The translations under genes were made by a program, and so were the position numbers. Positions 1-6,361 of a DNA stretch of 7,892 nucleotides are shown here, one piece after another. Source of the DNA: Clostridium sp. CAG:568 (GTDB lineage Bacteria; Bacillota_I; Bacilli_A; RFN20; CAG-288); the NCBI GenBank assembly GCA_000434395.1, contig FR878772.1, forward strand, positions 1 to 7,892, given 5' to 3'. Within the stretch, counting starts at the first letter, position 1. The number at the start of each line of letters is the position of its first letter. The notes under the pieces were generated by a model. That model searched no databases. It was not told where the DNA came from and saw only the letters and a list, made by a program, of their open reading frames with translations.

Positions 1-923
1 GCAGGAATATCCAAAGGTGAAGGCAAATAGTCGACAATAGCGTCGAGCAATGTTTGAATACCTTTAGAACGGAATGAAGCTCCAGCGAGAACAGGGTGGA
101 ACTTGTGAGAAATGGTTCCACGACGTAAAGCGGCCTGAATTTCTTCGACAGTAGGTTCTTTTCCTTCAAGAACTTCCATCATGATTTCGTCATCGTTGTT
201 GGCCAATTCATCCAACATCATTTGACGCCACTCTTGGGCCTTCTCCATATACTCAGCAGTAATTTCAATTTGAGTAGGAGCAGGAATGGAGTTAGTTCTA
301 GGATCTACTTCATTAACCCACTTCCATCCTATCATCTTGACCAAGTCGATGACACCATAGAATTCCTTCTCAGTTCCCAAAGGATACTGAATAGCAATTG
401 CGGTTGCACCAAGCTTTTCCTTGATTGAGTGGAAAGACATCTCGAAATCAGATCCGATAGAATCCAACTTGTTGACATAAACGATTGAAGGAACGTTGTA
501 TTTATCAGCCTGTCTCCAAACAGTTTCAGTTTGAGGCTCAACACCGTTCTTTCCATCCAAAACAGCAACAGCTCCGTCCAAAACACGAAGTGAACGCTCG
601 ACTTCAGCTGTAAAGTCGACGTGTCCCGGAGTATCGATCAAGTTAATACGATACTCTTCCTGAGTTGTTCTTTCCTTCCAAAGACAGGTAGTACAAGCGG
701 ATTGAATAGTGATACCACGCTCTTGCTCCTGCTTCATGAAGTCGAGTGAAGTATTACCATCATCGATATTACCTATCTTGTGGGTACGTCCGGTATAGAA
801 CAAAATACGTTCAGATGTAGTTGTCTTACCGGCATCGATGTGGGCCATAATTCCAATATTACGAACGTGGTCCTCGGCAATAGCTTCAAACGACTGTACG
901 TTTGAGTCTTCCTTATTAGCCAT
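1..923 (-). CDS. fusA: Elongation factor G, N-terminal part (cut by window edge)
   Basis: Translational GTPase that drives ribosomal translocation in the cytoplasm. The frame has no stop before the window edge, so 307 codons of a protein usually near 690-700 residues are visible: the G domain, including the G-prime insert. GTPase motifs are clear: P-loop AHIDAGKTT at residues 27-35, switch I/effector region with RGITI at 69-73, DTPGH at 97-101 and NKLD at 151-154. The end matches the typical EF-G stretch YLPSPLDIP. The ATG at 923 is chosen because an AGAGAGG ribosome binding site lies 11 nt upstream and the protein begins like other EF-Gs. It follows rpsG by 39 nt and is third in the str operon. 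Oddities: the residue after NKLD is Ser155 where Arg is usual, and Cys77 and Cys80 sit just after the effector region. The truncation is an artefact of the window. Confidence 0.98.
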   Translation of the reverse strand, partial: MANKEDSNVQSFEAIAEDHVRNIGIMAHIDAGKTTTSERILFYTGRTHKIGNIDDGNTSLDFMKQEQERGITIQSACTTCLWKERTTQEEYRINLIDTPGHVDFTAEVERSLRVLDGAVAVLDGKNGVEPQTETVWRQADKYNVPSIVYVNKLDSIGSDFEMSFHSIKEKLGATAIAIQYPLGTEKEFYGVIDLVKMIGWKWVNEVDPRTNSIPAPTQIEITAEYMEKAQEWRQMMLDELANNDDEIMMEVLEGKEPTVEEIQAALRRGTISHKFHPVLAGASFRSKGIQTLLDAIVDYLPSPLDIP

Positions 924-962
924 TTTTATGGTTTCCTCTCTATATTTTGAGTCTTAGGACGA

Positions 963-1436
963 CTAGTAGCGGTAGTGAGCATAGGCCTTGTTGGCTTCAG
1001 CAGTCTTCAAGGTATCTTGCTTCTTCTTTACAGCACCACCGACACCATTTGCAGCGTCGATAATTTCTCCAGCAAGCTTGTCTACCATGGTCTTCTCATT
1101 ACGGAGACGAGCATAGTTGACGAGCCAACGGAGTCCAAGAGTAACCTGACGGTCAGCAGAGACTTCGACAGGTACTTGGTAGTTAGCAGCACCGACACGG
1201 CGAGCCTTGAGCTCGATTTCAGGCATGATGTTTCCAAGAGCGAGTCCGAAGACATCCATGGCGGGTTTGCCAGTTTTCTTCTCTACTTTTTCAAATGACT
1301 CATAAAGGATTCTTTGGGCAAGACCTTTCTTACCATCCTTCATGATCTTGTTGATGAGACGAGTAACAAGTTTGCTGTTGTACACAGGATCGGGAAGTAC
1401 GTCTCTCTTCTCGATTGAACCATTCTTTCTAGGCAT
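963..1436 (-). CDS. rpsG: 30S ribosomal protein S7
   Basis: Primary 16S rRNA-binding protein that nucleates assembly of the 30S head and lies near the E site. The 157-residue length is normal for bacterial S7. Family signatures are intact: the MPRK start, [20 protein letters not shown] near residues 10-29, the [15 protein letters not shown] stretch in the middle, [11 protein letters not shown], and the C-terminal [12 protein letters not shown]. The ATG is preceded by a good TAGGAG site (1447-1452) with 10 nt spacing. It lies 19 nt downstream of rpsL and 39 nt upstream of fusA, so the three genes are surely co-transcribed. In E. coli S7 represses its operon by binding the rpsL-rpsG spacer. Here that spacer is only 19 nt and is mostly the ribosome binding site, so the E. 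coli mechanism cannot operate in the same form. Confidence 0.99.
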   Translation of the reverse strand: MPRKNGSIEKRDVLPDPVYNSKLVTRLINKIMKDGKKGLAQRILYESFEKVEKKTGKPAMDVFGLALGNIMPEIELKARRVGAANYQVPVEVSADRQVTLGLRWLVNYARLRNEKTMVDKLAGEIIDAANGVGGAVKKKQDTLKTAEANKAYAHYRY

Positions 1437-1455
1437 TGTTCATTAACTCCTAACT

Positions 1456-1881
1456 TTACTTCTTCTGGATCTCACCATTCTTCTTGGTTCCGTATTGAGA
1501 TCTTGATTGCTTACGACCTTCGACACCGAAGCACTCAAGAGCACCACGGATGATGTGGTAACGCACACCAGGAAGGTCACGTACACGGCCACCACGGATC
1601 AAAACAACTTTGTGCTCCTGAAGGTTGTGTCCTTCTCCACCGATGTAAGCAGTGACTTCATAGTTGTTAGTCAAACGAACACGAGCGTACTTACGAAGAG
1701 CGGAGTTAGGCTTCTTAGGAGTCATAGTTCCGACACGGGTGCAAACTCCACGCTTTTGAGGAGCTGGAGTGTTGTTCATCTTCTTGTTGAGAGAATCCCA
1801 TCTCTTGCCCAATGCAGGAGAAAGGGACTTCTTTACGAGCCTGCGTCTCTCATGACGCACAAGCTGGTTAATTGTAGGCAT
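1456..1881 (-). CDS. rpsL: 30S ribosomal protein S12
   Basis: Decoding-centre protein of the 30S subunit, first gene of the str operon. At 141 residues it is the longer, Bacillus-type form, with an insert around residues 15-38 relative to E. coli S12. The conserved blocks are intact: PTINQLVR at the start, [11 protein letters not shown] (42-52), [11 protein letters not shown] (54-64, with Lys57 equivalent to E. coli Lys43), GHNLQEH (84-90), [14 protein letters not shown] (96-109) and the SQYGTKK tail. Residue 101 is Arg (codon CGT at 1579-1581, read on the minus strand), where other bacteria I can recall have Lys. Replacement of that Lys by Arg is a known streptomycin-resistance change. The start is supported by an AGAGGG site 9 nt upstream. 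The leader (1882-1968) holds possible regulatory structure. Confidence 0.99.
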   Translation of the reverse strand: MPTINQLVRHERRRLVKKSLSPALGKRWDSLNKKMNNTPAPQKRGVCTRVGTMTPKKPNSALRKYARVRLTNNYEVTAYIGGEGHNLQEHKVVLIRGGRVRDLPGVRYHIIRGALECFGVEGRKQSRSQYGTKKNGEIQKK

Positions 1882-1968
1882 TTATCTTATCCCTCTTAAT
1901 TTTATGTCCACGATTCCGGGCGTTTCGTACTTATCGCATAAAAAATACGAACATCTCCCGTTCGTGCG
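1882..1968 (-). promoter_or_regulatory. rpsL leader with alternative hairpins
   Basis: Predicted 5' leader of the str mRNA. On the transcribed strand three related segments follow one another: ACGAAC (1952-1947 is the second arm, 1965-1960 the first). The first arm ACGAAC (1965-1960) pairs with GTTCGT (1952-1947) over 6 bp around a 7-nt loop, and A plus six T follow directly. The second arm can instead pair as TTCGTA (1951-1946) with TACGAA (1929-1924), also 6 bp. The two helices share the same arm, so they are mutually exclusive. The first hairpin starts within a few bases of the predicted transcript 5' end, which is close for a working intrinsic terminator, so it may be a 5' stabilising hairpin. 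The sequence shows the pairing potential; regulation is inferred. Confidence 0.45.
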
Positions 1969-1996
1969 TTGATAATGATATCAGTTCCGGGCGTTT
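1914..1996. repeat. 12-nt direct repeat pair TTCCGGGCGTTT
   Basis: Two perfect copies, at 1914-1925 and 1985-1996, 71 nt apart. The upstream copy (in transcription sense) fills most of the -35/-10 spacer of the rpsL promoter. The other lies in the leader, just before the rpsL ribosome binding site region, and overlaps the arm of the alternative hairpin. It is GC-rich against an AT-rich background, which makes chance less likely. The role is unknown; a protein or RNA binding site, or a local duplication, are possible. Confidence 0.6.
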
Positions 1997-2002
1997 TGTC
2001 AA
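1975..2002 (-). promoter_or_regulatory. str operon promoter (rpsL)
   Basis: On the minus strand a perfect -35 box TTGACA (2002-1997) is followed, after 16 nt, by a -10-like TATCAT (1980-1975). Transcription should start near 1967-1969, giving a leader of roughly 87 nt before rpsL. It lies downstream of the terminator of the preceding operon, so the str genes appear to be transcribed independently here. The spacer contains AAACGCCCGGAA, which is repeated in the leader. Confidence 0.75.
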
Positions 2003-2072
2003 GCCTTTAAAGAGAATTTTTAATAAAAAAGTAGTTGAAAAAGCAACATATTGAATGTAAAGCCCTAACATA

Positions 2073-2102
2073 AAAATGTCTACGGCAATCCGTAGACATT
2101 TT
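2073..2102 (-). terminator. Intrinsic terminator of the sipW operon
   Basis: Thirteen-base-pair perfect stem (2073-2085 with 2090-2102) closing a 4-nt loop. On the minus strand it ends in CATTTTT, giving a U-run. It lies 28 nt past the stop of the last gene of the secretion operon and before the rpsL promoter, so it separates the two transcription units. The other strand also has a T-rich tail, so it may work in both directions. Confidence 0.9.
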
Positions 2103-2130
2103 CTTTAAATAAAATGTATTTATTTAGAAC

Positions 2131-3711
2131 CTAATTCAGTTTATTCACTTTTTCAATAAACTCAGTCTTCGACGAACATGGAGTAACAATTCCATTTTCT
2201 TCAATCAAATAAATGGAAGTACATTCAGAAGTACCGTTAAACAAACCACTGATATCTATAGTATCGGTTTCACTACCACCTCCGTATTTCACCAATTTTA
2301 GCTGATTATAGTTATAATTTTTATCAAAAGTAAATCCAGGAGATAATTGCGCTGGAGTACCATCAGGCATTGTTCCGTCAGGTCCTTTCCAATTCTTGTA
2401 GAAATTAAACTTTTCACCATAATTGTATGAGAAACAAGAAACAGTCTTATTGCAATTAGTCATGTTGTCAAATTTATAAACATAATTAGATGAAATCCAA
2501 ACACTTGGTGCTGATTTATCGCTAGGCCACATCCATAAGTGATCAAGACCACTCTTCGAATAGTAAACTATGTTCTTATTCTTTGTAAGATCGACATCTT
2601 GATCAGTTTCGATTGTAAACTTGCCATCTTTTGCAGCATTAATATAAATATCAAATTTGGAATTGTTAGGAGGTAAAGGCAAAGCTAAGTACTCAATGTT
2701 TCCTTTTTTATCGTCTTTAGGAGCAAAATCTGTTCCTTTTTCCGTCTTAAATACAATACCTGTAGGTGCTGTTTGAGGCGTCATGATAAACCTGGATTGT
2801 TTTGTGCCTTTGAAATCATTGCAAGCTTCATAAAAAGTCTCATAATTAATTTGCAATGATTTATTATAAATCTTGTCATCTTTAGTCACAGGACCCGTCA
2901 AAGGCAATGAAACTCCAAAATCTGTTCTATCATTCCAAAGCCACACATGATCTAATTTACTATAATCTTTACTATTCTTATTGTCGCCGCCTGTAGCTTC
3001 GTTATGAAAATAAATATTGTAATCACCTACCGTAGGAGTTTCAGTATTTCTAGGGACTAAAAATAGTATTCTAGATTTAGAAAAAGGGTATCCTATATTT
3101 TTCCTATAATCTTCAAATTTAGTAGAAGAATATGATTTAGCATCAAGCGGTTCACCCATGTCACCACCATCAGAACTAGTGCCATTTTTATTTCTTAATT
3201 CAATGCTCTCGTTTGTTAAATGATCTACTAACTTATACTTGGAATTTAATAAATCATATAAGTAAATTTCTGTCTTGTCTGTCACGCTAGTATCTGAGCC
3301 ATAAAAGACACTAGAGCGATAAAAGACACTAGATACAAAAGATCTTAAATTTAAAGAAGGAACACTAAATACTTTCTTTGAATAGTCACCTTTCTTTCCT
3401 TGGAAAATATTGCCATTATCGGTGAAATTTATTGAATTATCCAAGAATCCTGATTCGCTTTTAGCAAAATCGGTGTCATAATCAGGAATCACGCCATCTC
3501 TACAATCTATGATTTTTAAGTAACTATCTTTATCTTTTTTAAAGTTTTCTTCTATATCATCCACCTTCATATCAGCGTTAACTGTCTTTGGATTTCCAGA
3601 ATTAGGGAAGTACCACAAAGAATAAGCAGTAGAAACAAAAGCGGTCATCAAAAAGATGAAGAGCATCAAAACAATAATAACATTTCTATTTAATAATGTT
3701 TTTCTTCTCAT
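2131..3711 (-). CDS. Large secreted protein with SipW-type signal peptide and internal duplication
   Basis: Unrecognised secreted protein, 526 residues from the ATG at 3711. An in-frame TTG at 3720 is rejected because it sits one base from GGAGG (3722-3726), whereas the ATG has 10 nt spacing. Residues 1-9 are basic, 10-28 hydrophobic, and AYSLWYF follows (29-35), matching the signal-peptide box of the two other exported proteins of the operon. The rest is hydrophilic, rich in Asp, Asn, Lys, Tyr and Ser, with no second membrane anchor or sorting motif seen. Two regions look like diverged copies: about 213-323 and 338-463. Both have an aromatic-Asn/Asp-Ile-Tyr strand (YNIYF 231-235; FDIYI 353-357), then LDHVWLW (253-259) and LDHLWMW (389-395), then a TPxxxPG-like turn. 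The motif recalls starch-binding carbohydrate modules, but weakly. Six Cys could form disulfides. A 6-codon tandem duplication (SSVFYR/SSVFYG) lies at about 127-138. Its ribosome binding site abuts the sipW stop, suggesting coupled translation. Confidence 0.9.
   Translation of the reverse strand: MRRKTLLNRNVIIVLMLFIFLMTAFVSTAYSLWYFPNSGNPKTVNADMKVDDIEENFKKDKDSYLKIIDCRDGVIPDYDTDFAKSESGFLDNSINFTDNGNIFQGKKGDYSKKVFSVPSLNLRSFVSSVFYRSSVFYGSDTSVTDKTEIYLYDLLNSKYKLVDHLTNESIELRNKNGTSSDGGDMGEPLDAKSYSSTKFEDYRKNIGYPFSKSRILFLVPRNTETPTVGDYNIYFHNEATGGDNKNSKDYSKLDHVWLWNDRTDFGVSLPLTGPVTKDDKIYNKSLQINYETFYEACNDFKGTKQSRFIMTPQTAPTGIVFKTEKGTDFAPKDDKKGNIEYLALPLPPNNSKFDIYINAAKDGKFTIETDQDVDLTKNKNIVYYSKSGLDHLWMWPSDKSAPSVWISSNYVYKFDNMTNCNKTVSCFSYNYGEKFNFYKNWKGPDGTMPDGTPAQLSPGFTFDKNYNYNQLKLVKYGGGSETDTIDISGLFNGTSECTSIYLIEENGIVTPCSSKTEFIEKVNKLN
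3301..3336 (-). repeat. In-frame 18-nt tandem duplication
   Basis: The 15-nt string ATAAAAGACACTAGA occurs at 3301-3315 and again at 3319-3333, giving a period of 18 nt (two 6-codon units). It encodes the tandem SSVFYR-SSVFYG in the large secreted protein. Near-identity at DNA level, including third positions, points to a recent duplication. Confidence 0.85.
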
Positions 3712-3728
3712 CTTATTCAAACCTCCTT

Positions 3729-4670
3729 TTATCTTTTAATATCCTCTTCACTATAAGGAATATATGTTTGCTTAGTAAAAGTAACAACTATGCAAAGGGA
3801 TGCTTTATTACCAAATCTTTCCTTCATCAAGGCTTCATATCTTTCAGTAAGTCTAAGATCGATTCTATCATAATAGAAGATATATACCATCAACACTATT
3901 GCTATAGCAAAGACTGAAATCAATCCCGTACCAGATTGAATATAGATGACTATAGATCCTAATACTTGATTTTGATAGCCATCAAAAACTCCGACTATTC
4001 TATCCGATGTGACATTAATTTCACCCGACATAGAGGCTGGGTTCGCATCTCCTCTAAAGGTGAACAATTTATGCCCATCTTTTTCTCCTATAGATATAGA
4101 ATAAACTCTATGAACTATTATCTTATCGTCCATTCTAAAAGCTACTATGTCATATACTTTTATTTGATCTTCGGATTTGAATTTATCGATTCCGATAAAA
4201 GAATACTGAGATATTCTCGTATTCATCTTATCTTTTGAATCTATACTACCATCTTTCAAATACTTGTTGTTATCGTTGATAGATGCCATAGAAGAAGTCT
4301 GAACAACTAAATATGTCTTATCTCCAAAATAAGTAGTCTGGTCATTCGACTTCATCACAGTAGCCCAGACAAAGAAACCTATGAGAGCGACAAGGAATAT
4401 CCCTACAATACTATTAGAAATAATATTTCCGACTTTTTTTCTCTTTTTTCTCTTATAGTAAGTATCTATAAAAGATAGTTTTTTATTTTTCTTCTTATCA
4501 TACTTCTCAATATCTTTATCCAAAATCTTAATTACTTCGTTATCTTCTAATTTGTTTTCTATACACTTTTTTCTATTAAAGTAATAAAAGGAGAAGATAC
4601 AAATATAGACAATTGCAAAACACACCAATGATATTGCAGATACAATCAGTACCAATGTTGATAAACCCAT
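3729..4670 (-). CDS. sipW: SipW-type signal peptidase I (S26B family), enlarged
   Basis: Membrane peptidase of the archaeal/ER-type (Ser-His) branch of signal peptidase I, predicted to cleave the exported proteins of this operon outside the membrane. Catalytic features: QTSSM with Ser127, then YDIVAF...IIVHRV with His187 (Lys in ordinary bacterial SPase I), then FRGDANPASMSGEINVTSDRIVG with Asp208. Membrane segments are about 4-31, 83-105 and 239-266. Residues 32-80 form a highly charged, Lys-rich linker, predicted cytoplasmic. At 313 residues it is much longer than Bacillus SipW (about 190): it has an extra N-terminal membrane segment plus linker, about 20 extra residues between Ser and His, and a 47-residue C-terminal tail. 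The start has AAGAAGG (4676-4682) with a short 5-nt spacing. It is third in the operon; 27 nt separate it from the gene before, and the gene after starts 17 nt past its stop. Confidence 0.93.
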   Translation of the reverse strand: MGLSTLVLIVSAISLVCFAIVYICIFSFYYFNRKKCIENKLEDNEVIKILDKDIEKYDKKKNKKLSFIDTYYKRKKRKKVGNIISNSIVGIFLVALIGFFVWATVMKSNDQTTYFGDKTYLVVQTSSMASINDNNKYLKDGSIDSKDKMNTRISQYSFIGIDKFKSEDQIKVYDIVAFRMDDKIIVHRVYSISIGEKDGHKLFTFRGDANPASMSGEINVTSDRIVGVFDGYQNQVLGSIVIYIQSGTGLISVFAIAIVLMVYIFYYDRIDLRLTERYEALMKERFGNKASLCIVVTFTKQTYIPYSEEDIKR

Positions 4671-4697
4671 ATATACCTTCTTTCTTGTTATTATTTA

Positions 4698-5564
4698 TTA
4701 AAGCGACACTGAAAAAGTAAAAGAAATATTTGCATTACTAAAGATTTGAGCTACATCTTTATATAAATACACATTCTTTTTAACATCAACTTCATCTGAA
4801 TTATCAGTAATCTTAAAGTCTTTTGGAAAATTAAAAGATAGATTGTCAGAGCAAAAGACGAATGTGTCCTTAGCAGCTTCCTTATCAGCTTCTCTAAGAG
4901 TAGAGTCACTCGGACTCACTACTTTATATTGATCATCCTCTTCAACTCTGCCTTCATCGCTTACTGTAAACTGGTTGTAAAGATCTTTAGTAGAATCTTT
5001 AGAATTTACTAGTTCAATATCTTGTCGCCACTGAATTCCATTATAAATTACTGTTCTTCTAGTATTATCTGCTGGTGTTGTTACATCTACATCCTTTTCA
5101 CCAACATTAATAAGATTCCGATCTGAGCTATTATCGTGTGAATAAGGTAAATAGGACACATTCATAACATTTTTGACAGACATTTGGCTGGCAGCTGCAT
5201 ATCCAGAATCAACTGTTAATTGCAAGTTAAATTTAAGTACGTTTCCTGCACTAGAAATTAATGCTCCTTTCGGAAGTAGATAATGTACATAAAACGGATT
5301 AATCAAATGGATTCTATCAGATTCAACAATTATTTTAGAATTCAAAGAAGGCGAACTAATATCTTCTACACTATTTTTATCATAATTAATGACTATCTTT
5401 CCAAAATCAGCAACACCTGTTATATCGGTAGAAATAGTTATGTTATCTTTAGTCACATCATTTACAAAGTACCATGTTGAATATCCAACACCAAATAATG
5501 ATAAAATAGCAAAAAAAGGTACCACAAAACCAAATAACAATGATTTCATGTAGTACCTTTTCAT
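4698..5564 (-). CDS. Secreted protein with SipW-type signal peptide (288 aa)
   Basis: Not recognised by name. The N-terminus is KR-rich, followed by a hydrophobic stretch (about 8-28) and the box GVGYSTWYF (25-33), matching the other exported proteins here. Cleavage is expected around Ser29 by the co-encoded peptidase (inference). The mature part alternates hydrophobic and polar residues (for example KFNLQLTV at 111-118, NLSFNF at 241-246), as in beta-sandwich proteins, and ends in a strand ISFTFSVSL. That ending resembles the end of the 225-aa partner (MIDFTAEIVVK), so both may be TasA/camelysin-like fibre subunits. There is a single Cys (238) in the mature region and no sorting motif or second anchor. 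AAGGGAG (5572-5578) lies 7 nt before the first ATG, favouring it over the Met at residue 6. It is second in the operon, 34 nt after the previous gene. Confidence 0.9.
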   Translation of the reverse strand: MKRYYMKSLLFGFVVPFFAILSLFGVGYSTWYFVNDVTKDNITISTDITGVADFGKIVINYDKNSVEDISSPSLNSKIIVESDRIHLINPFYVHYLLPKGALISSAGNVLKFNLQLTVDSGYAAASQMSVKNVMNVSYLPYSHDNSSDRNLINVGEKDVDVTTPADNTRRTVIYNGIQWRQDIELVNSKDSTKDLYNQFTVSDEGRVEEDDQYKVVSPSDSTLREADKEAAKDTFVFCSDNLSFNFPKDFKITDNSDEVDVKKNVYLYKDVAQIFSNANISFTFSVSL

Positions 5565-5598
5565 ATAAGAACTCCCTTAAAACTGAAAGATTATTAGA

Positions 5599-6276
5599 CT
5601 ACTTAACAACAATTTCAGCTGTAAAGTCAATCATAATGGTTTTATTAGATACAGCTTTCTTCATAGTGTCATACTCATCCGATGTAGAAGGCTCTTTACT
5701 TTTTCCATCTTGATCTTTTGCATATGCAACAGTCACATCAGTATTATGCAAATCAGAAGAAATTTTGAAAAAATTCTCATGATCATCTTCTGCTGCAAAT
5801 GTAGATTCTTTTGTAAGAGTTACGTAATTTTTGTCATCGACAGATAAAGTTTTGCCATCGGCAGAGGAAGTTTTGCCATCGAATGTGAAATCAACATATT
5901 CAGCAACTTCTGAAGGAATTTTAATTGTAGTAGTTATTTTATAAGAAGTTCCACTAACGAACGTATCAGGAGTCTCGGGTTTTCCATCAACATCTGCTAT
6001 CAAAGACTCTTGGAAAGCTCCTTCAAAATGAACACCCTTACGACCAGTGGGCATTCCATCAGTTGCAGTTTTATCTGATTGATCAAGAACTAGTTTAATA
6101 CCCTCCCCATGTTGTTGGAACATAGCACCTACAACCTGCTTTGGTGTAGGTTCTACTGTAATTCCTTTATCATCAGTAACGATACCACTGTTGAAATACC
6201 ATGTTGCATAACCAGATCCAATCAAAGAAGCGACTGCCAACACAGGAATACCAAAAGCCAAAACAAATTTTTTCAT
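5599..6276 (-). CDS. Small secreted protein with SipW-type signal peptide, TasA/camelysin-like (225 aa)
   Basis: First gene of the secretion operon. Residues 1-3 are MKK, 4-22 hydrophobic, and SGYATWYF (21-28) forms the signal box; Gly22/Ala24 would be the -3/-1 residues if cleavage is before Thr25 (inference). The mature protein is acidic and Lys/Asp/Thr-rich, lacks Cys, and shows alternating strands (SYKITTTIKI at 111-120) with a final beta strand MIDFTAEIVVK. The size and layout resemble TasA/CalY, which Bacillus SipW processes into surface fibres, but I see no clear sequence identity beyond the signal region, so the fibre role is inferred. Residues 132-150 hold a short heptad-like DGKT repeat from a 21-nt tandem repeat. 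A ribosome binding site AAAGGA (6288-6293) lies 11 nt upstream of the ATG. As first gene, with a good promoter, it is likely the most abundant product. Confidence 0.9.
   Translation of the reverse strand: MKKFVLAFGIPVLAVASLIGSGYATWYFNSGIVTDDKGITVEPTPKQVVGAMFQQHGEGIKLVLDQSDKTATDGMPTGRKGVHFEGAFQESLIADVDGKPETPDTFVSGTSYKITTTIKIPSEVAEYVDFTFDGKTSSADGKTLSVDDKNYVTLTKESTFAAEDDHENFFKISSDLHNTDVTVAYAKDQDGKSKEPSTSDEYDTMKKAVSNKTIMIDFTAEIVVK
5829..5890 (-). repeat. 21-nt tandem repeat, nearly three copies, in-frame
   Basis: Units at 5829-5849, 5850-5870 and a partial one at 5871-5890 all begin TTTTG(C/T)CATCG on the plus strand. They encode FDGKTSS, ADGKTLS and VDDKN(Y) in the 225-aa secreted protein (residues 132-150). 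A multiple of three, so changes in copy number would keep the frame. Confidence 0.8.
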
Positions 6277-6332
6277 TTTTCAAAATATCCTTTCATTGCG
6301 TAGATTTAGAAAAATCTTTCGTAGATGTAGTA

Positions 6333-6361
6333 TTTATATAACTTAGCTATATTTAATTCAA
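6333..6361 (-). promoter_or_regulatory. Promoter of the sipW operon
   Basis: On the minus strand TTGAAT (6361-6356), a 17-nt spacer and TATAAA (6338-6333) form a good sigma-A-type promoter. Transcription would begin near 6326, leaving a leader of about 50 nt before the first gene. The surrounding DNA is very AT-rich, so chance matches occur, but the spacing and position fit. No operator-like dyad is evident right around it. Confidence 0.6.

Noticed and set aside
332..586. Minus-strand open frame of 84 codons within fusA
   Set aside because: It is an alternative frame of the clearly coding EF-G gene and has no family resemblance or ribosome binding site.
975..1298. Plus-strand open frame of 107 codons opposite rpsG
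   Set aside because: Antisense shadow of rpsG, without a ribosome binding site or recognisable domain.
1507..1899. Plus-strand open frame of 130 codons opposite rpsL
   Set aside because: It lies antisense to a highly conserved ribosomal gene; its length reflects the codon bias of rpsL.
3712..3720. TTG start for the large secreted protein
   Set aside because: The TTG is one base from GGAGG, too close for initiation; the ATG at 3711 has 10 nt spacing and gives a typical basic signal-peptide start.
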